From Clostridium sp. 28_12 (GTDB lineage Bacteria; Bacillota; Clostridia; TANB77; CAG-508): 34,716 bases of DNA. Each line of letters starts with the position of its first letter. The stretch's first letter is position 1. Below the pieces are notes generated by a model. That model saw only the letters and a program-made list of their open reading frames with translations. It was not told the origin of the DNA and searched no databases. Position numbers and translations under genes: made by a program. This document shows, in pieces, positions 1 through 7,112 of the stretch. Location: the NCBI GenBank assembly GCA_001916055.1, contig MNRR01000041.1, positions 1 to 34,716 of the forward strand, written 5' to 3'.

Positions 1-282
1 GGCTGCGCGCTGCTCGCGGAGCGGGAATGCGACGTTATCCTCATGGACGAGCTCGGGCGCATGGAGCTGGACGCGCACGCATTCCGCGCCGCGGTGCTCG
101 CGGCGATACATTCCGGCACACCGGTGCTCGGCGTCATCAAGCCGGAGCATAATGCGTTTCTGGACGAGGTGCGCGCGCAGAACGGCGTGGAGCTTTTCCC
201 GCTGACGATAGAAAACCGCGAGGAAGCCCCCGCGGCGATCGCGGCGTGGTATGCGCGTGCTTCGCGCGAAAAGCGGGCATAA
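1..282 (+). CDS. Nucleoside-triphosphatase, THEP1-like (5' partial)
   Basis: The frame is open from base 1 to the TAA at 280-282, so only the C-terminal ~93 residues are present. The segment VILMDELGRMEL matches the Walker B region (DEIGxMEL) of the THEP1/NTPase_1 P-loop family, which hydrolyses nucleoside triphosphates; the Walker A part would lie left of the window. It is GC-rich with GCG, CGC and CTC codons, entirely unlike every gene downstream. The base composition changes within about 20 bases of its stop codon, so I infer that this piece comes from another genome and was joined here during assembly. The family call rests on one motif region and is moderate. Confidence 0.6.
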   Translation, partial: GCALLAERECDVILMDELGRMELDAHAFRAAVLAAIHSGTPVLGVIKPEHNAFLDEVRAQNGVELFPLTIENREEAPAAIAAWYARASREKRA

Positions 283-294
283 TGCGGCAGGGGG

Positions 295-1305
295 GATGAG
301 CTTGGAGAAAAAGCAGTAAGAAATGGCGAATATGCAGTTGTTACAATGGCAGGTGGCCAAGGAACAAGATTAGGCCATCCTGGACCAAAAGGAACATTCA
401 AATTAAATGTATATGGAAAAGGAAAATATTTATTTGAAATTTTAACAGAAAATTTAAAAGAAGCAAATCAAAAATATGGAGTAACAATTCCTTGGTACAT
501 AATGACGAGTAAGGAAAACAATCAACAAACAATAGATTTTCTAGAAAAACACAATTACTTTGGATATGACAAAAATTATGTTACTATTTTTACACAAAGT
601 GAATTGCCATTAGTTGACGAAGAAGGAAAATTACTTATTGGAAAAGATTTTAAAATAAAAGAAGCATCAGATGGAAATGGTGGAACTTATTCATCTTTAC
701 GTGCAAGTGGATGTTTAGCTAATATGAAAGAAAGAGGAGTAAAGTGGATATTTATAGGTAGTGTAGATAATGCATTATTAAAAATGGTTGATGTAACTTT
801 GTTAGGAATGGCCATAGATAAAAATGTTCAAATTGCTTCAAAATCAGTAGTGAAAGCAAATCCACATGAAAGAGTTGGGGTATTTTGCAAAATGAATGGA
901 CACCCAAAAGTAATAGAATATACAGAGTTACCAGAAAAAATGGCAGAAGAAGTTGATGATGATGGAGAACTAAAATATGGTGAATCACATATAATGTGTA
1001 ATTTATACACAATTAATGCAGTAGAAAAAATCAGTAATGAAATTTTAATGTATCACTGTGCACACAAGAAAAATTCATACATAGATGAAAATGGAAAAGA
1101 GGTAATACCAACAGAGCCAAATTCATATAAATTTGAATCATTTATATTTGATGCATTTGAATTTTTTGATGATATAGCTATTCTTCGTGGAAAACGTGAG
1201 GATGATTTTGCACCAGTAAAAAATAAAGAGGGAGTAGATAGTCCAAGAACTGCAAAGGAATTATATGAAAAATTCTATGCAAAGCAAGTAGTTACAAAAT
1301 TATAA
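295..1305 (+). pseudogene. UDP-sugar pyrophosphorylase (UDPGP/AGX type), 5'-truncated
   Basis: UDPGP enzymes make UDP-GlcNAc or UDP-glucose from UTP and the sugar 1-phosphate. The nucleotide-binding signature MAGGQGTRLG followed by PKG lies at 346-405. In this family it is normally ~80-100 residues into the protein and is preceded by an ELGxxAIxxGxxAVV-like stretch. That stretch is readable in frame upstream (from ~295, ELGEKAVRNGEYAVV) but has no start codon, because the GC-rich block begins there. The ATG at 346 is inside the signature and is not a real start. Later family motifs include GNGGTYSSL, VDNALLK and SFIFDAF. The protein is complete at the 3' end. The truncation is probably an assembly artefact rather than decay, because no internal stop or frameshift is seen. 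Confidence 0.8.
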
Positions 1306-1352
1306 TTATTTTCCAACCTGGTTTATACCTTAAGAAAGGAATGAGATTAAAA

Positions 1353-2018
1353 ATGGAAAAATGTAAAATAAAAAACTTATATAATTTAGACGAGACAATT
1401 GCAAAAGAGTTACTAGAAAAATTCGAATATCCATGGGAAGCTTTACCGGAAATAAGTAAATTTATATTAGAAATAGGACCTAAATTAGACAACAAAATTT
1501 ATGAATTAAAGGGAGAAAATATATGGATTGCAAAATCTGCTAATGTATATCCATCTGCATATATAAAAGGTCCTGTAATAATTGGCGAAAATGCAGAAGT
1601 TAGACATTGTGCTTTTATTAGAGGTAATGCTATTGTGGGAAATAATGCGGTTGTAGGAAACTCAACAGAATTAAAAAATGTTATATTGTTTAATAATGTA
1701 CAAGTGCCACATTATAATTATGTAGGTGATTCTATATTAGGATATAAAGCTCATATGGGAGCTGGTTCAATAACTTCTAATGTAAAGTCAGATAAGAAAT
1801 TGGTTATAGTAAAAGATAAAGAAGAAAAAATTGAAACGGGATTGAAAAAATTTGGAGCAATGATAGGAGACTGTGTAGAAGTTGGTTGTGGAAGTGTTTT
1901 GAATCCAGGAAGTGTTATAGGAAAAAATACAAATATATATCCACTATCATCAGTAAGAGGAGTTGTACCAGAAAACAGCATATACAAAAACAAAAATGAA
2001 ATAATAATAAAAAAATAA
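1353..2018 (+). CDS. Left-handed beta-helix acyltransferase/GlmU C-terminal-like protein
   Basis: This is a 221-residue protein. From about residue 50 it shows hexapeptide-repeat sequence typical of left-handed beta-helix proteins (for example VYPSAYIKGPVIIGENAEV, then IVGNNAVVGNS and a C-terminal GSVLNPGSVIGKN coil). The segment VGDSILGYKAHMGAGSITSN closely resembles the acetyl-CoA and substrate-binding loop region of bacterial GlmU, where the C-terminal domain acetylates glucosamine 1-phosphate. It lies 47 bases after the UDPGP gene. The pair therefore looks like GlmU's two activities carried on separate genes; this is inference. An in-frame ATG at 1341 abuts the AAAGGA box with no spacing, so the ATG at 1353 (12 bases after the box) is preferred. 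Confidence 0.75.
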   Translation: MEKCKIKNLYNLDETIAKELLEKFEYPWEALPEISKFILEIGPKLDNKIYELKGENIWIAKSANVYPSAYIKGPVIIGENAEVRHCAFIRGNAIVGNNAVVGNSTELKNVILFNNVQVPHYNYVGDSILGYKAHMGAGSITSNVKSDKKLVIVKDKEEKIETGLKKFGAMIGDCVEVGCGSVLNPGSVIGKNTNIYPLSSVRGVVPENSIYKNKNEIIIKK

Positions 2019-2043
2019 CGGTTTGAATTTAATAAAGTTGAAT

Positions 2044-2077
2044 AAAATGTCCAGTAAATAATATTACTGGACATTTT
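2044..2077. terminator. Bidirectional terminator between convergent genes
   Basis: A perfect 14 bp stem (2044-2057 with 2064-2077) has a 6-base loop and A/T tracts on both sides. It lies between the beta-helix gene (+) and the membrane protein gene (-). Its right arm overlaps the stop codon of the latter. Confidence 0.85.
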
Positions 2078-2447
2078 ACATTTGTTGATTTCCGGGTATA
2101 AAGTAATCTACAACTCCATAAATTAAAGCACCAATTATAGCAGCCATCCAAGAAATTGAATAACCAACTACAAAATACTGTGTAAAATATAAAATAATAG
2201 CAGCTAAAGCAAAACCGACAAATCCTTTTCCAAAAGGACTTGCATGTAGACCTGTAAATTTGATTATTAAATAATCCATTATTGTTAAAACAACTGCTGC
2301 AAGTGCTAATGCCCAAATATTACTTATAGTAAAATTAGGAGTGAAAAATGCAGTGATAGCAAGAACTATAGCAGCTGTGATTAATCTACCAACAATTTGC
2401 CAAACTGTAGAAGTACCTGTAGTACTGTTACTTTGAGAATTTGACAT
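2076..2447 (-). CDS. Four-helix membrane protein, phage-holin-IV/YvlD-like
   Basis: This 123-residue protein has a hydrophilic Ser/Asn/Thr-rich N-terminus (first ~15 residues) followed by four hydrophobic segments, roughly residues 18-36, 42-63, 75-95 and 97-117. The pattern of a Pro-containing turn after helix 1 (FFTPNFTI) and a second Pro/Gly end (FIPG) resembles the superfamily IV four-helix 'phage holin family' (YvlD-type) proteins, which are usually chromosomal membrane proteins of unknown role. A longer frame extends to 2534, but the ATG at 2447 has a strong AAGGAGG box just upstream. Function is not known. No phage genes surround it, so a lytic role is unlikely. Confidence 0.6.
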   Translation of the reverse strand: MSNSQSNSTTGTSTVWQIVGRLITAAIVLAITAFFTPNFTISNIWALALAAVVLTIMDYLIIKFTGLHASPFGKGFVGFALAAIILYFTQYFVVGYSISWMAAIIGALIYGVVDYFIPGNQQM

Positions 2448-2599
2448 ATCAAAAACCTCCTTATTTATTTTTTTATAATTTAATTTTTTCAAGGTTATAT
2501 CAGTAGTATTTACAAGAAAAAAATAATTATACAAAAATCGTATAAACGACTAAAAAATGTGAAAAATAATAATAAAATTTTAATTTTGGAGGCAATAAT

Positions 2600-3289
2600 A
2601 TGCTAATAACATTTTTTAGAGCAATTGTTTTATACATACTTGTATTAGTAGTAATGAGATTAATGGGAAAGCGTGAAATAGGTCAAATGCAACCATTTGA
2701 ATTAGCAATTTCAATAATGATTGCTGATTTGGCAACTTTACCAATGACTGAAACAGGAGTACCAATATCAAATGGAATAATCCCTATATTAGGATTATTA
2801 GTAATGCACCTTACTATATCAATGCTAAATTTAAAAAGCACAAAAGCAAGAGAGATTATATGTGGAAAACCGGCAATATTGATTTTCAGGGGAAAGGTTG
2901 ATGAAAAAGTTTTAAAAAAAGAAAGATTTACAATAAATGAGCTTGAAGAAAGGCTTAGAACCAATAATATATTTAATATAGGAGATGTTGAATATGCTGT
3001 TTTAGAGACAAGTGGACAAGTAACAGTGATACCTAAACCTAATAAAAGAGCAACAACACCAGAAGATTTTAATATAGAACCCAAATATGAAGGAATACCA
3101 TATGATTTAGTTGTTGATGGTAAGGTAATGTATAAAAATTTGGAAAAGCTAGGAAAAAACTATGTATGGTTACAAAAACAAACAGAAAAATTTGGAATTA
3201 GACCGGAACAAGCATTAATAGTCACAATCGATGGGGACAATCAATTTTTTTGCCAACCATTAGAAAAGGATGGTGAAAAAAATGTTTAA
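2600..3289 (+). CDS. DUF421 (YetF-family) membrane protein
   Basis: This 229-residue protein has an N-terminal membrane part of about three helices (residues 1-20, 35-50 and 55-75), followed by a cytoplasmic domain. The run VVMRLMGKREIGQMQPFELA is the hallmark of DUF421 proteins such as Bacillus YetF, and the total length is typical. Some Bacillus members are spore proteins or linked to stress, but the biochemical role is unknown. The start at 2600 follows a TTGGAGGC box. The next gene overlaps its 3' end by 8 bases and encodes DUF4363, the usual partner of DUF421. The two are therefore translationally coupled and probably work together at the membrane. Confidence 0.9.
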   Translation: MLITFFRAIVLYILVLVVMRLMGKREIGQMQPFELAISIMIADLATLPMTETGVPISNGIIPILGLLVMHLTISMLNLKSTKAREIICGKPAILIFRGKVDEKVLKKERFTINELEERLRTNNIFNIGDVEYAVLETSGQVTVIPKPNKRATTPEDFNIEPKYEGIPYDLVVDGKVMYKNLEKLGKNYVWLQKQTEKFGIRPEQALIVTIDGDNQFFCQPLEKDGEKNV

Positions 3290-3665
3290 AGAATCTGTAA
3301 TATGTATAATAATAGTTGTAGTTATTTTTTCATTAGATGTGTTTACACAAGACTATACTAATAAAACAACATTAGAGATAACAAAGATATTTTCAGACTT
3401 AAAAGAACAAATTTTAAAAGAAGATAAAGAACAAATTACAAAACAAATAGCAAGTTTAGAAGAAAGTTGGAAAGGAAGACACAATAAACTAGCTTATTAT
3501 ATAGAACATGATGAACTTGAAAAAATAGATACAGCAATTGTATCTGCAAAAACTTATATTGAAACAGAAGATTATTCTTCAGCTGCTACAGAACTTGATG
3601 TTGGAAAGTTTGTACTTGAACATATTCAACGTAAATATGCATTTAATTTGGTTAATGTATTTTAA
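3282..3665 (+). CDS. DUF4363 family protein
   Basis: This 127-residue protein has an N-terminal signal anchor (residues ~4-22, IIIVVVIFSLDVF) followed by a charged, mostly helical extracytoplasmic part. The segments LEESWKGRHNKLAYYIEHDE and DYSSAATELDVGKFVLEHI fit DUF4363, a family usually encoded next to DUF421 genes in Clostridia. The ATG at 3270 sits directly on the AAAAGGA box; the ATG at 3282 has workable spacing and gives a proper membrane anchor, so it is chosen. It overlaps the DUF421 gene by 8 bases. Function is unknown. Confidence 0.8.
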   Translation: MFKESVICIIIVVVIFSLDVFTQDYTNKTTLEITKIFSDLKEQILKEDKEQITKQIASLEESWKGRHNKLAYYIEHDELEKIDTAIVSAKTYIETEDYSSAATELDVGKFVLEHIQRKYAFNLVNVF

Positions 3666-3753
3666 AAAATAATTCTATATTTTATAAAGTTGCCCAAATG
3701 CAACAAAATACATGATATACAAATAATTGTACAAACTAACTTCAGGTGATTTT

Positions 3754-3954
3754 ATGAAAATAGAAATATTATTAAAACAAATTAGACTTGAAAAAGGAAT
3801 GACACTTGAAACACTTTCACAACTGTCAGGGATAAGTAAAGGACATTTGAGTAAAATAGAAAGGCAAGAAAGAGAACCTAAAATAAGTACGCTAATATTG
3901 ATAGCTAAAGCATTAAAGGTAGATGTTAACAATTTGTATAGGGTTGAAAATTAA
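3754..3954 (+). CDS. XRE-family HTH regulator (single domain)
   Basis: This 66-residue protein is almost wholly a Cro/C1-type helix-turn-helix: MTLETLSQLSGISKGHLSKIE followed by EPKISTLILIAKALKVDVN covers helices 1-5. There is no added sensory domain. Translation most likely starts at the ATG at 3754 after CAGGTGA; the upstream TTG at 3727 lacks a site. A short inverted repeat (GTTGC at 3689-3693 with GCAAC at 3700-3704) lies just upstream and could be an autoregulatory operator; this is inference. Such mini-regulators usually accompany mobile or accessory genes, which fits the next 4 kb. Its target is not known. Confidence 0.85.
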   Translation: MKIEILLKQIRLEKGMTLETLSQLSGISKGHLSKIERQEREPKISTLILIAKALKVDVNNLYRVEN

Positions 3955-4029
3955 ATTCAGGAGATATAGCGCAATGTCTCTTAAATTTATGCCTATTTGA
4001 AAAAAGGTAATTTTTTTATTAATTATACT

Positions 4030-4057
4030 TTGCATAAAAAATAAAACGTGATAAAAT
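4030..4057 (+). promoter_or_regulatory. Putative sigma-A promoter
   Basis: TTGCAT (4030-4035) and TAAAAT (4052-4057) are separated by 16 bp, about 65 bases before the 4122 start. Confidence 0.45.
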
Positions 4058-4121
4058 ACTATAGATACCATAAAAAACATTAGTAATAGAACAATTTGCG
4101 AATGCAGGGAGGGCAAAAATT

Positions 4122-4496
4122 ATGAAACGGAAGTATGAAATACCTCAAATGAGTGATAAAGATATTGCTCATTGGTATGAAAACATTAGACCAATCGTAA
4201 AACGTGATACATATCTGAGAAAACTATCAGAAAGAGAATTAACACATGTAGCATATACTTGGCTTACTGAAGCAATTGATTATGCAGAAAAAGTTGACTT
4301 TACTAAGTTATCAGTTCTCGAAGATATAAAAATGCTTCATGGATATGGGTATTATGGCTTGTTTAAGCCTTCGGTAGGAGAAGTTATCCGACAGATTCCA
4401 AAGGATTTGCTTGAAAAAGTTGTTGCTTTTGAAATAATTGCAGGAGCTATTGGAATGGCAGAAGAACATTTTAAGAAACTGTTTATTTTTAAATAA
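4122..4496 (+). CDS. Hypothetical protein (124 aa)
   Basis: I do not recognise this protein. It is soluble, predominantly alpha-helical by pattern and rich in charged residues, with no membrane segment and no Cys. The phrases MSDKDIAHWYENIRPIV and LHGYGYYGLFKPSVGEVIRQ are distinctive but unassigned. A good GGGAGGG box lies 12 bases before the ATG, with a plausible promoter at 4030-4057 and a strong terminator at 4514-4552, so it looks like a complete single-gene unit. Its codon use is slightly richer in G and C than the flanking genes, which suggests an accessory, transferred gene. Confidence 0.6.
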   Translation: MKRKYEIPQMSDKDIAHWYENIRPIVKRDTYLRKLSERELTHVAYTWLTEAIDYAEKVDFTKLSVLEDIKMLHGYGYYGLFKPSVGEVIRQIPKDLLEKVVAFEIIAGAIGMAEEHFKKLFIFK

Positions 4497-4513
4497 CCGT
4501 TTCATTTAAATGA

Positions 4514-4552
4514 AATAACCACCCTCTGTAAATTTTACTGAGGGTGGTTATT
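4514..4552 (+). terminator. Rho-independent terminator
   Basis: A perfect 13 bp stem (4514-4526 with 4540-4552) encloses a 13-base loop that can pair further (GTA/TAC). Its core (AACCACC...GGTGGTT) resembles the hairpin at 7083-7105 beside the insertion sequence. Confidence 0.75.
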
Positions 4553-4674
4553 GATTGTACGTAATAATGATACGGGTTTTCTTGTATATCTTTTATTTAT
4601 TTTTAGTTTATACCATTTATAAAAAATTTAATTAAGATAATATAAGTTGAATTATTATTATACTCAATTTGTAA

Positions 4675-5098
4675 AAAAATCAACAAAATATTAAAAAAAT
4701 TTATTTTCATGTCGTTATTGATATTGGAAAAATTAAAGATTTTGAAGGATTTTCTTATTGTAAAATAGATCAATTAAGAGCAATAAGTAAATTAAGACTA
4801 CAAAAATGTTGGAAGCTTGGAATGTGAAACAAAATCATCAGGGAGAACAGATGAAAATGGAAATTTAGCACCTATGCATGATATGAGTTATTTTGATAGA
4901 AGCGTTCCAGCAGATGTAGGAGAAACTTATAGAAAAAGCTTAGGAAAAGATATGTTTGAAAGAGCAAAAAATCCCTTATATAAAAATGCTAAAGGAATTA
5001 GATTTGCTCAAGAGACAATAATTCTTTCAACTTTTAGTAAAATGAAACAACGAGATATTAGCAAGGAAAATAATGATACAGAAGTTGAACAGGACTAG
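4675..5098 (+). pseudogene. Decayed ORF with frame break, unknown family
   Basis: Two frames read protein-like sequence back to back. The first is open from 4675 to the TGA at 4826-4828 without an ATG near its beginning (it includes VVIDIGKIKDFEGFSYCKID and KLRLQKCWKLGM). The second continues from about 4817 (LECETKSSGRTDENG) to the TAG at 5096-5098. Joining them near 4815-4825 gives one continuous hydrophilic sequence, which suggests a single-base frameshift in a gene that has also lost its start. No ribosome binding site precedes either part. I do not recognise the family. An alternative is that only the 3' part is a short real ORF starting with TTG at 4817. Confidence 0.4.
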
Positions 5099-5382
5099 TT
5101 TATAAATAAAAAAAACATATTATGCTTTGCCGAGCTATGTGGTGTTTTATCATAATTTATATGGTAGCACATATTCTGTGGCTCTCCAATAATATGCATG
5201 TGTAAATTGGCATAACCTCAACAGCTAAAAAGTTCTAACAAATAAGTCTTGGAGCGTTTGTCGTAGTTATCTACAACTTTTTTCTCTCTTAACGATTGAT
5301 ACAAAAAAATCAATCAATTTATTAAAGTATATCATATTTTTGATAATTTTCAATACTTTTTTAGCTTTTATATAGTAAATTT
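5099..5382. other. Intergenic stretch without recognisable genes
   Basis: Bases ~5120-5275 are less AT-rich than the surroundings and may be the remains of older coding DNA, but no frame on either strand is long or recognisable. From ~5280 it becomes AT-rich leader for the next gene. Confidence 0.5.
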
Positions 5383-5412
5383 TTGAATTTAATGATAAAA
5401 TACATTTATATT
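5383..5412 (+). promoter_or_regulatory. Putative sigma-A promoter
   Basis: TTGAAT (5383-5388) and TATATT (5407-5412) have an 18 bp spacer and lie ~28 bases before the 5440 start. Confidence 0.45.
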
Positions 5413-5439
5413 GTAAAAATATAGAAAAGGGGTGAAAAA

Positions 5440-6348
5440 ATGGACTATATTGAGAATACTGATACACAATCTGTTGGAAAATTTACAAAGAAATTTATAA
5501 CAAACTATATTATTGGTGCAATTCTAATTGGTGTAGTTGTTGGCATTATTAGTGAAATTCTATCAGCATTTTTACCTACACAACTTCAATCAATTGCTAA
5601 CTTTTTACTTACCATTTTTGGATTTTGGAAAATAAGTTTATCAGCAGTAGAAACTAGTTTGAAAGAAGTAAATATAAATTCAGACAATGTTAATAAGGTT
5701 TTAAAAAATATTTTTATCTTTCTAATTGTTTTATTAGTAATAAATATTTTATTTACATACATATCATTTAAATTTTCAACTAGAATTTTAACTATAAACT
5801 TGATTATAAATATAGTTGCAACTATAATACAATATGCAATTATAATGTTGTTCTGTAAAAATAAATTAGAAGAAATAGTACTAGGAAAAAAAATAAATAA
5901 AACTTTATATATAGTGCTTTTAGTAATTGCTGTTATAATTCTATGTTCAAGTATGCTTTTCAAAAATAATAGTAATACTAATAACAACTCAACAAATACT
6001 ACAAATAATACAAATTCAGCAATAGAAAATAAATATCCTAATGCTAAATGGGTAGAAGTTGGTTGTTCAAGCAGTACAAATGTTGATTCTAATGTTGCAA
6101 CTGTAAGCGTAAATTTGGGGCATTATAAAGAAGACACCGTTGAGAAATATAAAGTAGTAAAAATTATTTGTACAATTTATAAAGAAAGTACTAATGAAGT
6201 TATAGGTACAAGTGAAACATATTATGAAGATGTAGAATTAGAATATGGTTATTTTAGTTTTATGAAAACAATAAGAGTAAAACTTTCAACTCCGTTTGTA
6301 GGAAACGACTTTTCTTCTAAGATTGAAGCATATGGAATACCAGAATAA
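5440..6348 (+). CDS. Multi-pass membrane protein with extracytoplasmic C-terminal domain
   Basis: This 302-residue protein is not assigned to a family. Hydrophobic segments lie near residues 23-47, 51-69, 90-111, 117-140 and 155-175. A low-complexity Asn/Ser/Thr linker (about 178-196) then leads to a ~105-residue hydrophilic domain with alternating beta-like pattern and one Cys (WVEVGCSSSTNVDSNVATVS, then YKVVKIICTIYKESTNEVIG). The tail resembles the small beta-sandwich domains found on surface proteins of Firmicutes, but that is only a guess. The start follows a strong AAAGGGGTG box. A promoter at 5383-5412 and a terminator at 6350-6396 make it a single-gene unit. Confidence 0.7.
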   Translation: MDYIENTDTQSVGKFTKKFITNYIIGAILIGVVVGIISEILSAFLPTQLQSIANFLLTIFGFWKISLSAVETSLKEVNINSDNVNKVLKNIFIFLIVLLVINILFTYISFKFSTRILTINLIINIVATIIQYAIIMLFCKNKLEEIVLGKKINKTLYIVLLVIAVIILCSSMLFKNNSNTNNNSTNTTNNTNSAIENKYPNAKWVEVGCSSSTNVDSNVATVSVNLGHYKEDTVEKYKVVKIICTIYKESTNEVIGTSETYYEDVELEYGYFSFMKTIRVKLSTPFVGNDFSSKIEAYGIPE

Positions 6349-6349
6349 T

Positions 6350-6396
6350 AAAATAGCATTGTTGTACTTCGAAAAAAGTACTGACAATGCTATTTT
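6350..6396 (+). terminator. Rho-independent terminator
   Basis: A 13 bp perfect outer stem (6350-6362 with 6384-6396) has an extra GTACTT/AAGTAC inner pairing. The right arm ends in TATTTT directly after the membrane protein's stop. Confidence 0.8.
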
Positions 6397-6438
6397 GATT
6401 CGCTTTAGCGTGTTGAGCCACAAAGCGAAACAAAAAAC

Positions 6439-6455
6439 CGCCAGCTATGCTGGTG
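6439..6455 (+). repeat. IS200 left-end hairpin
   Basis: Stem CCAGC/GCTGG with a 3-base loop, extendable by a G-T and a C-G pair. It is ~90 bases before tnpA, the position of the TnpA-recognised left-end hairpin in this family. Confidence 0.55.
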
Positions 6456-6544
6456 TTGTTTTAAAGGCTTACAGAAAAAGATATCAAACCATGATATAAT
6501 GTTAGGTGTTCAAGCCAACAAAATATCAGAAAGGAGTGATATCT

Positions 6545-7000
6545 ATGAGCAATACTTTATCACATACAAAGTGGAATTGCAAATATCATATAATATTTAT
6601 ACCAAAATACAGAAGAAAAGTAATATATAATAAATTGAGAACAGATATAAGGGGATATATTCATGATTTGTGCAGATGGAAAGGAGTAGAAATAGTAGAG
6701 GGACATTTGATGCCAGATCATGTGCATTTACTATTATCAATACCACCGAAAATGAATATATCAAGTTTCATGGGATATTTGAAAGGAAAAAGCTCAATGA
6801 TGATATTCAAAGACCATGCAAATTTAAGATATAAATACGGAAATTGTAACTTTTGGGCAACAGGCTATTATGTCAGTACAGTTGGATTAAATGAAGCAAC
6901 AATAAGAAAATATATAAGAGACCAAGAAAAGGAAGATGTACTAGAAGATAAATTAACAAAGAGGGAAAGCCATAACCCTTTTAAGGGTTTGTTACAGTAG
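6545..7000 (+). CDS. tnpA: IS200-type HUH transposase TnpA
   Basis: This 151-residue Y1 transposase nicks and rejoins single-stranded DNA at the element ends as a dimer. The HUH motif is visible at residues 59-61 (MPDHVHLLL). The likely catalytic tyrosine is Tyr123 with Gln127 on the C-terminal helix (TIRKYIRDQE), the same 4-residue spacing as Tyr127/Gln131 in the IS608 enzyme. The length equals the usual ~150 aa, and all key residues are present, so it is probably active. The ATG at 6545 follows AAAGGAGTGATATCT; the longer frame from 6506 has no site. The end of the gene contains an ACCCTTTTAAGGGT hairpin, possibly attenuating read-through. Confidence 0.95.
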   Translation: MSNTLSHTKWNCKYHIIFIPKYRRKVIYNKLRTDIRGYIHDLCRWKGVEIVEGHLMPDHVHLLLSIPPKMNISSFMGYLKGKSSMMIFKDHANLRYKYGNCNFWATGYYVSTVGLNEATIRKYIRDQEKEDVLEDKLTKRESHNPFKGLLQ

Positions 7001-7060
7001 TAAATGCGTTAAGGCTTGAACGGAGTGAAAAGCCAGCACCTTGAGGTGCTGCAATGTTAT

Positions 7061-7077
7061 ATGCCCTTATAGGGCAT
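7061..7077 (+). repeat. IS200 right-end hairpin
   Basis: Stem ATGCCCT/AGGGCAT with a 3-base loop, ~60 bases after tnpA. A second hairpin (7034-7051) lies just inside it. Confidence 0.55.
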
Positions 7078-7082
7078 GTTAA

Positions 7083-7105
7083 AACCACCCGTTTTACGGG
7101 TGGTT
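7083..7105. terminator. Bidirectional terminator
   Basis: A 10 bp perfect stem (7083-7092 with 7096-7105) has a TTT loop, is followed by an A/T tract, and sits at the 3' end of the convergent DUF3137-like gene and of the insertion sequence. Confidence 0.75.
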
Positions 7106-7112
7106 ATTATTT

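Larger units (their letters stand above)
6399..7080 (+). mobile_element. IS200-type insertion sequence (tnpA only)
   Basis: A single transposase gene (6545-7000) is flanked by subterminal hairpins rather than long inverted repeats, as expected for IS200/IS605 elements that move as single strands. On the left are 6399-6429 (TTCGCTTT/AAAGCGAA) and 6439-6455 (CCAGC-tat-GCTGG). On the right are 7034-7051 (CAGCACC/GGTGCTG) and 7061-7077 (ATGCCCT/AGGGCAT). There is no tnpB. The exact cleavage sites cannot be fixed without another copy, so the borders are approximate; the size (~0.7 kb) fits IS200. It lies between two terminators in a gene-poor zone, and no open reading frame is interrupted. Confidence 0.8.

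Noticed and set aside
346..1305. Complete gene starting at ATG 346
   Set aside because: That ATG lies inside the nucleotide-binding signature, and conserved sequence is readable upstream in frame.
2076..2447. Prophage holin
   Set aside because: Four-helix holin-IV-like proteins are commonly chromosomal, and no lysin or phage structural gene is near.
5120..5145. Second IS200 left end, from similarity of GAGCTATGTGGTGTTTT to the left hairpin at 6439-6460
   Set aside because: The similarity covers under 20 bases with mismatches and no matching flank; chance is likely.
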